From: a bacterium UBA4637
GTDB lineage: Bacteria; Bacteroidota; Bacteroidia; Bacteroidales; Bacteroidaceae
NCBI GenBank assembly: GCA_002405875.1
Contig: DHMR01000022.1
Span: 1 to 22,665 of the forward strand
Length of the DNA: 22,665 nt
Reading direction: 5' to 3'
Shown here: piece by piece, positions 1 to 7,055 of the stretch
Layout of the letters: each line of letters begins with the position of its first letter
Position numbering within the stretch: the stretch's first letter is position 1
Position numbers and translations under genes: made by a program
The notes under the pieces: model-generated
The model's database searches: none
What the model was told of the DNA's origin: nothing
The model's input: the letters and a program-made list of their open reading frames with translations, nothing else

Positions 1-484
1 GGGCACGCCAAGACCAACCATGCTTCTGTGCCTCTGGCACCTTGTCGATATCAACGCCGATCTCACGGTCTGGCACGGTGAAAGGCTTGAAGGTTTTTCC
101 ACCCTGTGCCACCTCATTCAATAGAACATGACCATTTAAGTCATAGAAGGCAATATGTCCCGTCTCCTCATTCAGAACAGCACGCATAGCCGTTGTGGTA
201 ATGACGAGATTGCCACCTTGTTCTTCCACCTTGTAATTGACCTTTGTATTCTGAGGCACAATGATCAGACTTGTCTTGTTCTTGAAAGCCTGCTCTGCTG
301 TGGCCTGTACACGAATAATCTTATCACTTACTACCTGCAAGCGAATCTGGCTGGGGCCAAAGTTTTGATGTTGTTTCAACTGAATGGTAAGGAAGTTACC
401 ATTCTGATTATATCCAGCTGCATACAGGGAATTCGCTCCCATGACCAATGCTGCTGAAATCAAAAATGTCTTAGTTAGTCTCAT
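1..484 (-). CDS. Secreted glycoside hydrolase, probable GH31 family (alpha-glucosidase/alpha-xylosidase type), N-terminal part only
   Basis: This reading frame starts at the ATG at 484-482 and runs off the left edge, so only about 161 N-terminal residues are seen. The protein begins with a clear signal peptide (MRLTKTFLISAALVMGANSL, cleavage probably after the following YA), so it is exported to the periplasm or cell surface. The remaining sequence is beta-rich, with the pattern IRLQVVSDKIIRVQAT, a VNYKVEEQGGNLVITT stretch and HGWSWRA near the edge. This matches the galactose-mutarotase-like N-terminal domain that precedes the catalytic barrel in GH31 enzymes. The catalytic domain lies outside the window, so substrate (alpha-glucoside or alpha-xyloside) cannot be set. 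The gene lies downstream of a LacI regulator and an HTCS, the usual setting of a polysaccharide-use enzyme. Being an export-targeted glycosidase is fairly sure; the GH31 call is less so. Confidence 0.6.
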   Translation of the reverse strand, partial: MRLTKTFLISAALVMGANSLYAAGYNQNGNFLTIQLKQHQNFGPSQIRLQVVSDKIIRVQATAEQAFKNKTSLIIVPQNTKVNYKVEEQGGNLVITTTAMRAVLNEETGHIAFYDLNGHVLLNEVAQGGKTFKPFTVPDREIGVDIDKVPEAQKHGWSWRA

Positions 485-515
485 GTTTAACAGAATTAAT
501 AATATTTGTTTGGTG

Positions 516-523
516 CAAATTTA
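516..523 (-). promoter_or_regulatory. Bacteroidota -7 element upstream of the glycosidase gene
   Basis: On the minus strand this reads TAAATTTG followed by CACC, matching the Bacteroidota -7 consensus TAnnTTTG. It lies about 32 bases upstream of the start codon, giving a predicted leader of roughly 25 bases. No good TTTG -33 element is visible, which would suit a promoter that needs an activator such as the neighbouring HTCS (inference). Confidence 0.5.
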
Positions 524-600
524 GCAATAAAAAAGGAAATCACCCGTACCTATTTGTTTTAAATGGGGGTATAAAATGTTAATCTATCGAATTTACTAGC

Positions 601-667
601 AAAAAGTAAAAAATAAAACACAAAATTAGCCCCTGAGTAGCAACAATTCCTACTACCAAGGGGCTAA
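601..667 (-). terminator. Rho-independent terminator after the HTCS gene
   Basis: TTAGCCCCT (626-634) pairs perfectly with AGGGGCTAA (659-667), and an inner GTAG/CTAC pairing can extend the stem. On the minus strand the hairpin is followed by a T-rich run (TTTTGTGTTTTATTTTTTAC). It begins about 40 bases past the HTCS stop, so the HTCS transcript probably ends here and the glycosidase is transcribed separately. Confidence 0.8.
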
Positions 668-705
668 TCGAAAATCATATTTTCGAAGGAGCAAGATGTT
701 CTGTT

Positions 706-3700
706 TTACATCAACTGCTTCTTATACTGCGAAGGAGTCATACCATATTCTTCCTGGAAATACTTGGAGAAATAGCGTGGGTTATTAAATCCTACCTTAT
801 AGGCAATCTCACTGATGGTATAATCGCTATGATGCATCAATTGCTCCGCCCAGTGTATTCTCTTGGAACGCAGATACTCTGAAGGTGTGGTACCGGTAAG
901 GGACACCATCTTCTTGTAGAGCTGTACACGAGAAATTAGCAAGTGGGCGCTCATAGATTCTACGGTTGTATCCGGATCACCCATATTGTCACGAATATAG
1001 ATATCCACACTTTCGAGGAACCGTTTATCATTTTCGGTCATCACATATTCCTTTTCAACTTCAGGCATCTCACTTCCTGAATTAGATGCCTCGCTGTTTT
1101 TTTCCGCAAGCTGATCGGAGGTGGAAGAGACTGATTCGAGCGAACTCGAAGAACCTGAAGTTGCTGGAAGAACTTGAGCGTGAGCCATGGTGTGAGCACG
1201 ACGCATCAAATTTCTGATTCGAAGGTTCAGCAAATCGATGTCAAATGGTTTGGTGATATAATCATCCGCTCCACTTTCGTACCCTTCCTTCTTATGTTCA
1301 GTGGCCAAACGTGCAGTCAACAGTACAAATGGAATATCAGCATACTCAGGAGTATCCTTCACCAAGCGGCAGAATTGATTACCATCCATCACAGGCATCA
1401 TCACGTCGCTCAAGATAATATCTGGACGAGTTTTCTTCAACTGCGACCATGCCTCTTGACCATTGACCGCTTCCACGACCGTATAACTCTCCGACAAAAC
1501 ATCTCGCATGAACTCACGGAAATCGTCGCTATCATCCACCAAAAGTACGACAGGTTTTGTTCCCTTATCCTGAGATGAGACATTAGGCGTTTGAGATGGA
1601 GCGTTAGAAGGATGGGATGGAGCAACTGTAGTATGAGATGTGGACTGCTGACTAATACTGCTTGACGGCGTTGTGACATTCCAATCAGCATGGGGCGGAA
1701 TCGCCCCAAGGTGACGTTCAGGGTCACGTAGGTCTAGCGGAATCCACACAGTAAACACAGTTCCGCCACCAGGATTGTCTCCAACCATCACTTTACCTCC
1801 ATGCAAATCGGCAAAAGCCTTGACTAGATTAAGTCCGATACCACTACCACCAAACGGTTGCATTTCCGTGCCATTCACTTGATAAAAACGGTCGAATATA
1901 TGAGCCTTGTCTTCATCGCTAATTCCCTTTCCCGTATCGGCGACCTGAATGCTCAAGACATCTTTCAAGACACCTTTTATCTTTTGCTCTTTTACCACGC
2001 TCAAACGGACTGTCACACTTCCCTGGTCAGGAGTAAACTTATAAGCATTACTCAAGAGATTGTTGATGATCTTGCCCACTTTGTCCTCGTCAAATACCAT
2101 AACAAGGCGTGAGACACTCGACTCAAAGTTCAGCTGAATCTTACTATTTCCCAAACTTTGGAAAATAGAGCAAATATTCTCAATGTAAGAGATTGCATCC
2201 ACTGTATTCAAGTTCAGTTTACTTCGATTCTGCTCAATCTTACGGAAATCCAGAATCTGATTGACCATATTCAAAAGACGAAGAGCATTGCGATGAACCA
2301 ATTCTAACTTACGTTTTTTATCTCCATCCTCTTCTGTCTTGATGATATTGGCAAGAGGAGATATAATCAGCATCAACGGAGTACGCAACTCATGACTGAC
2401 ATTCGTAAAGAAATTGAGTTTCAATTCATTCAGTTCCTTGTCCTTTCGGATATTTTCTTCCATTTTTTCGCGTTCGAAAGTCATTTTTTGATGATCAAGG
2501 GCACGCTTACGGTACAAGTAAACAGCACCACAAGCTATCAAGATATATACCATCAGAGCCCAGATGGAAAGATAGAAAGGAGGCTCCACATTGATTTTCA
2601 ACTCACTGATTTCATCACAAACAGAGCCATCACCATTGACCACCTTGACCTGCAAAGTATAACTGCCAGAAGGAAGATTGGTAAAGGTTACTTCAGGACG
2701 GTCATTGGCAGTCATGATCCACTTGTCTGTAACACCTTCCATTCGATAAAGAAAACGATTGCGAGAAGGAACGGTCACATCGCTGGAAGCCAATTGAATC
2801 GTAAACGCATTGTCTTTATAACTCAAGTTTAACTCGCGGCTCTCATCCAGTGATTTATCCAGCACCACACGCCCCTCATACTCTTCACCAGCCGTTAAAG
2901 GATGGTCAAAAAGAACAAGGCCACTAAATCTCGCAAAGACATTTTTCTTCTTATAGCGCTCCAAACCTGGATTAATGATATTGATACCTTCCTGACCACC
3001 TATGACAATATTACCATAGGAACTCAACAGAGCAGAACGGAAGTTGTAAGGTCTTTCTTGCAAACCATCCATGCTGTTATAGCTTACAATCGACAAGTCC
3101 CACTTAGCCTTATTGTTTTTCGAAAGCTTGACTTGAGAGACAAGATACTCAGACACCAACCAGATGTTGTGCATCTTGTCTTCCACGATCGAGCACCCCA
3201 CAGATCCTTGCGTACCATTGAGATCATTGACCGATTCCAACTGCCCCGTCTTTGGGTCGTACATACAGATACCTGCCGGCGTTGCCATCCAGAAAATGCC
3301 ACGACTATCCGCATAGGCATCATTGATAGAAGGGCTCGGAAAAGCCATACCACCTCGAGTTGTCGTATAGTTGGTCATCTTGTAATTATCCACATTGAAA
3401 ACGGTCACATTCTGGGAATGTCCTACGAGAATGTCTCCATTCACCATCGGAGACAAGGAGGCAATATAATTGGAAGGAATCTTGGAGTTGTTGACATCAA
3501 AGGTTTTAAATGTCTCCGTCTTCGGATCCAAAATTTGCAAGCCACTTCCCAATGTACCAATAACCAAACGATGACGCTTGTCTTCGCAAAGAGCCCAAAT
3601 GCTATTATGAGCCAAACCCTTGGGACTTTCGCGATAGGTTTTCCATTGTCCATTTTGATAGCGTACCAAGCCACCATTGAAAGTACCAAAATACATGCTA

Positions 3701-4974
3701 CCATCACTCATAGTCACACTACTTACGACAATATCAGATCCCAAACCAGTTTGCGCCATTCCAAAATGAACACGTTGTCCAGTCGAAGGATTATAGCATA
3801 CGATACCGGAGTCGTTGGTGCCACACCAGTAGTTTCCAATTTTATCTTGCGTAATGGTACAAATATCACCCAAATCTATTGTACTAAACTTAGTCAAGCC
3901 TGGCGAATAGTAAGCAATGCCGCTTTTATAAGTTCCAATCCAAACCGCACCATCATGGTCAACATAGATGCGTTGCAAACTGTTGTCAGGCAAACTGCCG
4001 GAATTTCCTTCTTCTTTCAGGTATTGAAAGCATTCCTTCCGATTGTAGTTGAGAATAAACAAGCCCTGATGATCCGTCACAATCCAAAGTCGCCCATCCT
4101 TGCCCTTGGTGATGTCACGTATCAACACCTTCTCGGAAGTCGGCATGGCAATGCCATGCGCCTTGACAAATGAAGACATTCCTTCAAACCATCGTTTTTG
4201 AGCGGAAGAATAGATATAAACAAAACCATTGGAAAGAACCCAGTAATTGTTACGATTGTCAACAAAGGTATAAACACTTTCATCCTTGACACCATAAGTT
4301 TTAGCTAGAGTACGATTCGTCCACATCACACGATGATGAAATCCATCCAGACGACAAAGCGAGGCATCCTTAAACGACAAGACGGCAGTACCGTTAAGCT
4401 CGGTTATAGAACTTACCTCCTTGGCATTTTTCATGCCCATATCAGCAAAGCTAAAAAAGCATTTTTGAAATGTCTTGGTATTCAAGAAATAGCATCCCTT
4501 GCCGTACATGATGAACCACATATTCTTGTTGCTATCAATAAACATCTTATGTGGAGCACCGTCAATTCCCTTCGTCTTAAGCCACCACTCTGGATTTCGA
4601 TCAAACGTTTCCGTGGCATACTGATACAAGCAATAGCCCAAAGCTGTATGGATCCACAAGTTGCCCTGTCGATCTTGCATGATTTCATCGACCGAGTTGT
4701 TGGGGAGCGACCTGGCATCCAAATTTTTGTAGAGAAAAGTTTTGAATCTAAAGCCGTCAAATCGGTCTAGACCGGCTTGGGTTCCCATCCAGATATATCC
4801 TCTGTTATCTTGTAAGATAACATTCACCTGACAGTTGCTTAAGCCATCACGATTGGTGAGATAGTTGAATTCTATATCAGGTTTGATTGCCTGCAGTTCC
4901 GTGGGTGAACACAAAAGTAGCATCCATACTGTCAACAGGCATTTCCAGTCAAAGAGTTTTATAAGATGTTTCAT
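706..4974 (-). CDS. Hybrid two-component system (HTCS) regulator
   Basis: This 1422-residue one-protein phosphorelay senses a carbohydrate breakdown product in the periplasm and activates nearby genes. Visible parts in order are an N-terminal signal/anchor segment; a periplasmic sensor of two-component propeller repeats (for example GYIWMGTQAGLDRFDG); a Y_Y_Y domain around residues 740-790; a membrane segment at about 800-823; a HisKA domain with VSHELRTP and phospho-acceptor His861; a HATPase domain (DTGKGIS, then GGSGIGLNLV) at about 960-1080; a receiver domain at about 1140-1260 with phospho-acceptor Asp1190 in LSDVMMP; and a C-terminal AraC-type HTH from about 1314. All catalytic residues look intact. 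Unusual Ser/Thr/Pro-rich linkers flank the receiver. It starts 78 bases after the LacI stop with no clear promoter or terminator between, so co-transcription is possible. The ligand cannot be read from sequence; the adjacent glycosidase is the likely target. Confidence 0.95.
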   Translation of the reverse strand: MKHLIKLFDWKCLLTVWMLLLCSPTELQAIKPDIEFNYLTNRDGLSNCQVNVILQDNRGYIWMGTQAGLDRFDGFRFKTFLYKNLDARSLPNNSVDEIMQDRQGNLWIHTALGYCLYQYATETFDRNPEWWLKTKGIDGAPHKMFIDSNKNMWFIMYGKGCYFLNTKTFQKCFFSFADMGMKNAKEVSSITELNGTAVLSFKDASLCRLDGFHHRVMWTNRTLAKTYGVKDESVYTFVDNRNNYWVLSNGFVYIYSSAQKRWFEGMSSFVKAHGIAMPTSEKVLIRDITKGKDGRLWIVTDHQGLFILNYNRKECFQYLKEEGNSGSLPDNSLQRIYVDHDGAVWIGTYKSGIAYYSPGLTKFSTIDLGDICTITQDKIGNYWCGTNDSGIVCYNPSTGQRVHFGMAQTGLGSDIVVSSVTMSDGSMYFGTFNGGLVRYQNGQWKTYRESPKGLAHNSIWALCEDKRHRLVIGTLGSGLQILDPKTETFKTFDVNNSKIPSNYIASLSPMVNGDILVGHSQNVTVFNVDNYKMTNYTTTRGGMAFPSPSINDAYADSRGIFWMATPAGICMYDPKTGQLESVNDLNGTQGSVGCSIVEDKMHNIWLVSEYLVSQVKLSKNNKAKWDLSIVSYNSMDGLQERPYNFRSALLSSYGNIVIGGQEGINIINPGLERYKKKNVFARFSGLVLFDHPLTAGEEYEGRVVLDKSLDESRELNLSYKDNAFTIQLASSDVTVPSRNRFLYRMEGVTDKWIMTANDRPEVTFTNLPSGSYTLQVKVVNGDGSVCDEISELKINVEPPFYLSIWALMVYILIACGAVYLYRKRALDHQKMTFEREKMEENIRKDKELNELKLNFFTNVSHELRTPLMLIISPLANIIKTEEDGDKKRKLELVHRNALRLLNMVNQILDFRKIEQNRSKLNLNTVDAISYIENICSIFQSLGNSKIQLNFESSVSRLVMVFDEDKVGKIINNLLSNAYKFTPDQGSVTVRLSVVKEQKIKGVLKDVLSIQVADTGKGISDEDKAHIFDRFYQVNGTEMQPFGGSGIGLNLVKAFADLHGGKVMVGDNPGGGTVFTVWIPLDLRDPERHLGAIPPHADWNVTTPSSSISQQSTSHTTVAPSHPSNAPSQTPNVSSQDKGTKPVVLLVDDSDDFREFMRDVLSESYTVVEAVNGQEAWSQLKKTRPDIILSDVMMPVMDGNQFCRLVKDTPEYADIPFVLLTARLATEHKKEGYESGADDYITKPFDIDLLNLRIRNLMRRAHTMAHAQVLPATSGSSSSLESVSSTSDQLAEKNSEASNSGSEMPEVEKEYVMTENDKRFLESVDIYIRDNMGDPDTTVESMSAHLLISRVQLYKKMVSLTGTTPSEYLRSKRIHWAEQLMHHSDYTISEIAYKVGFNNPRYFSKYFQEEYGMTPSQYKKQLM

Positions 4975-5052
4975 AAGTTTGTTTACTTTAGGTTTATATA
5001 CATCATCTGTTTCTTAGGTTTAAGTTTAGTGATCAACTTAGATTTAGACATA
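4975..5052. other. Short gap between the LacI gene and the HTCS gene
   Basis: This 78-base AT-rich spacer holds no TAnnTTTG promoter on the minus strand and no clear terminator hairpin. On the minus strand AAACCTAAG occurs and, about 26 bases later, AAACCTAAAG, a short imperfect direct repeat that might be a protein site. Read-through from LacI into the HTCS gene is the simplest reading. Confidence 0.4.
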
Positions 5053-6078
5053 TCAATCTCTAGTTAAGTTCTTTTCCGAACTTTCTCTTATCTTAAGAAT
5101 CATCGGAATGACTTCTTTGTAAATTTTGTTGTCTCCATTGATGTTCCTCATCAGCAGTTCACACGCCTTGGTACCTTGCTCGTGAGCTTTGTCCATGATG
5201 GCTGTCAAACGAGGTGTCACAAAGGCTGCCGTATCTCCATCCGTAAAGCCAATGATAGCCACATCTTGCGGTATTTTCAACCCTTTTGCCTTAATGGCAT
5301 CAAAGGCTGCGTATGTCAAGATATCGTTGAAGGCCAAGATGGCATCTGGGCGATGCTCACTTTCCAGAAGTTTCAAGGTGGCATTGCGAGCGATGTCAAA
5401 GTCTATTTTATCACACACCACCAAGTTGCGATCGATAGGAATATGATTATCACGTAGCGCTTCGAGGTAGCCGTGCTTGCGACGGCGCACCATATCCAAG
5501 TGATTAGGACCGCCAATAAAGGCAATTCGCTTGGAACCAGTCTCGATGAGATGCTGAGTAGCCTGCTGGGCAGCCACATCCCCGTTGGCTACCACTTGTG
5601 AGAACTTGTCCTCCAAGCAACAGCGAGCGAAAAACACCAATGGAATCCCCATCGAATGCAACTGCTCGAAATGCGAATAATCCACTGTGTCCTGAGCCAA
5701 GCAAGCGATGATGCCTTCCACATGCATATCGAGGAAGTTGTCAAGAGCTTTTTCCTCTCGCTCATGATTTTCATGGCTATTCGCACTGATGACAGAATAG
5801 CCGCACTTCGAAGCATAATCCTCTATGCCGTCGAGCACAGCCGCATAATAATGAGTCACCAGGTTAGGGACGATGACACCGATTACACGCGGAGCCTCCT
5901 TACGAAGACTTTGTGCAAAAGGATTCGGACGATAATTGAGTTCCTTGGCCAATTGCTTGACTTTTTCCGTCATCTCCTGCCCCACCTCATGACTGTTACG
6001 CAAGGCACGAGATACAGTAGCAATGCTCACCCCCAGCTGGTCAGCCAAGTCCTTCAAAGATGTTCTTCGTTGCTTCAT
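5053..6078 (-). CDS. LacI-family transcriptional repressor
   Basis: The chosen start (MKQRRTSLKDLA) gives 341 residues, the usual LacI length. A longer frame from 6126 would add 16 residues before the HTH; the inner start is preferred because GAGGA lies just upstream and because family members begin their HTH a few residues in. The N-terminal HTH (SLKDLADQLGVSIATVSRAL) and hinge (YRPNPFAQSLR) are textbook, followed by a periplasmic-binding-protein-like sugar domain (VIGVIVPNL, then AIIGFTDGDTAAFVTPRLTAI). It acts in the cytoplasm, binding a palindromic AAACGTTT-type operator and releasing it when a sugar or sugar phosphate binds. One such operator covers its own promoter. It lies upstream of the HTCS on the same strand, so the locus appears to have two sugar-responsive regulators. 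The effector is unknown. Confidence 0.93.
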   Translation of the reverse strand: MKQRRTSLKDLADQLGVSIATVSRALRNSHEVGQEMTEKVKQLAKELNYRPNPFAQSLRKEAPRVIGVIVPNLVTHYYAAVLDGIEDYASKCGYSVISANSHENHEREEKALDNFLDMHVEGIIACLAQDTVDYSHFEQLHSMGIPLVFFARCCLEDKFSQVVANGDVAAQQATQHLIETGSKRIAFIGGPNHLDMVRRRKHGYLEALRDNHIPIDRNLVVCDKIDFDIARNATLKLLESEHRPDAILAFNDILTYAAFDAIKAKGLKIPQDVAIIGFTDGDTAAFVTPRLTAIMDKAHEQGTKACELLMRNINGDNKIYKEVIPMILKIRESSEKNLTRD

Positions 6079-6198
6079 AATAAAATCCTCACTATCTTGT
6101 TCTGTTTTACATAAAATATCATTCAAGTGGCACGTCCTGCATACTCAAAAAGCCATCTCAATCACCCTTGTCGTTATCAAGACTCTACATACCATTTG

Positions 6199-6206
6199 CA
6201 AAGATA
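6199..6206 (-). promoter_or_regulatory. Promoter of the LacI gene (-7 element)
   Basis: The minus strand reads TATCTTTG, a perfect TAnnTTTG, with TTTG at 6229-6226 as the -33 element and 19 bases between. Transcription should start near 6192, leaving a leader of roughly 110 bases before the chosen ATG at 6078. Confidence 0.75.
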
Positions 6207-6223
6207 ATGATTTTTTGCAAATG

Positions 6224-6237
6224 CGCAAACGTTTACG
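6224..6237. promoter_or_regulatory. LacI-type operator overlapping the -33 element of the LacI promoter
   Basis: CGCAAACGTTTACG is a near-perfect palindrome centred on AAACGTTT (6227-6234), the half-site pattern of LacI/PurR/CcpA-type repressors with a central CG. It covers the -33 TTTG of the LacI promoter, so binding would block that promoter. Autorepression is inferred from position; no second copy was found near the glycosidase or the HTCS gene. Confidence 0.65.
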
Positions 6238-6281
6238 TGTATTTTTTCACTTTTTTAGACAGAATATCTATAAAAATATAC

Positions 6282-6338
6282 TAATTTTGCACCCGAAAGT
6301 AATGAATAGTTGATAATAAGTTAGTTAGAAACAAGAAA
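6282..6338 (+). promoter_or_regulatory. Unassigned plus-strand promoter with a possible short RNA
   Basis: TAATTTTG (6282-6289) followed by CACCCGAAA fits the Bacteroidota -7 element plus the same downstream bases seen at two other promoters in this window. No plus-strand gene follows: about 50 bases later the terminator-like hairpin at 6339-6370 begins. A transcript would be about 75-90 bases long and include that hairpin. No convincing -33 TTTG is seen. It may be a small RNA promoter or the relic of a lost gene. Confidence 0.3.
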
Positions 6339-6370
6339 GGCTTAAGCTTGTCGGGAGACAAACTTAAGCC
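6339..6370 (-). terminator. Bidirectional hairpin terminator after the response-regulator gene
   Basis: GGCTTAAGCTTGTC (6339-6352) pairs with GACAAACTTAAGCC (6357-6370) around a four-base loop. The single imperfect position is a G-U wobble in minus-strand RNA and a C-A mismatch in plus-strand RNA, so the minus strand makes the better stem. It is followed there by TTTCTTGTTTCT and ends the DUF5686-LuxR unit. Confidence 0.75.
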
Positions 6371-6401
6371 ATTTTAGTTTTATTCAACCTTCGTCAAAAT
6401 C

Positions 6402-7040
6402 TTAAATATAATATTCTGCGGTGTCTACAAGGCCTGCACGCAAGGCGTACTTCGTTGCCTCATGTACGTTGTTGACATGCAACTTCCTAAAAATGTTTTT
6501 TCGATGGGTATTGACCGTGTGGAAACTAGAAAAGCGTTTTTCCGCGATTTCCTTGGTCGTCATTCCCAAAGCGATGTCCTTGAGGATTTCGGTCTCCGTT
6601 TTTGTCAAATTGATTTTTTCCTCGACCTCATGCTGTGGAGCCAACAGGACTTCCGTCATGCGCTGGCAAATGAAGCGACTTCCATGGATGCAGAATTTCA
6701 CGGCCTCTTTGATTTCAGAAAGAGGACTTTCTTTCAGCAAAATGCTAAACTGCATACTGCTAGCGATGAGAACCCTGACAAAATCTGCGCTCAAATCCTC
6801 ACTGAAAAGCAACCAACGAGTACGGGTAAACCGCTGCTGCAATATCAACAGTTCGTCCGCATCATTAATGTCAAACGAAGTATAGTCGAGAATCACAACG
6901 GTATCCTCATGCTCCTTCAAGGCGAGCAAGAGCTCTGCCTTGTCTTCCGTATACTTCCATTCCACTCCCTCAATGCCTTGCAACACATAGATGAGTCCGG
7001 CACGGGTAATATCTTGTCTGTCCGCAAGCAGTATTTTCAT
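6402..7040 (-). CDS. LuxR/NarL-type response regulator
   Basis: This 212-residue protein has an N-terminal receiver-like domain and a C-terminal LuxR-type HTH. The receiver has the acidic pair Asp7/Asp10, a candidate phospho-acceptor Asp52 in VVILDYTSFD and a lysine in ILLKES, but is otherwise divergent, so phosphorylation is not certain. The HTH at about residues 144-207 is clear (LTKTETEILKDIALGMTTKEIAEKR, split here only by the domain turn). It would bind DNA in the cytoplasm. No histidine kinase gene is adjacent; the gene follows the DUF5686 outer-membrane protein by 15 bases and shares its transcript, so the two may be linked in an envelope response (inference). The start at 7040 gives a standard receiver N-terminus (MKILLADRQD). 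Confidence 0.88.
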   Translation of the reverse strand: MKILLADRQDITRAGLIYVLQGIEGVEWKYTEDKAELLLALKEHEDTVVILDYTSFDINDADELLILQQRFTRTRWLLFSEDLSADFVRVLIASSMQFSILLKESPLSEIKEAVKFCIHGSRFICQRMTEVLLAPQHEVEEKINLTKTETEILKDIALGMTTKEIAEKRFSSFHTVNTHRKNIFRKLHVNNVHEATKYALRAGLVDTAEYYI

Positions 7041-7055
7041 ATTTTCTTGTATTAT

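Larger units (their letters stand above)
6079..6401. other. Intergenic region between the LacI gene and the LuxR-type regulator (323 bases)
   Basis: No protein gene is supported here. The stretch holds the LacI leader, promoter and operator (6079-6237), an orphan plus-strand -7 element (6282-6289) and a bidirectional terminator hairpin (6339-6370). Confidence 0.6.

Noticed and set aside
2902..4173. A 423-codon plus-strand open frame opposite the HTCS sensor region
   Set aside because: It lies wholly antisense to propeller repeats with good matches and has no promoter, ribosome-binding site or recognisable domain.
6079..6126. Longer LacI start adding 16 residues
   Set aside because: The extra residues precede the HTH without similarity to the family, while the inner ATG has GAGGA upstream and gives the usual length.
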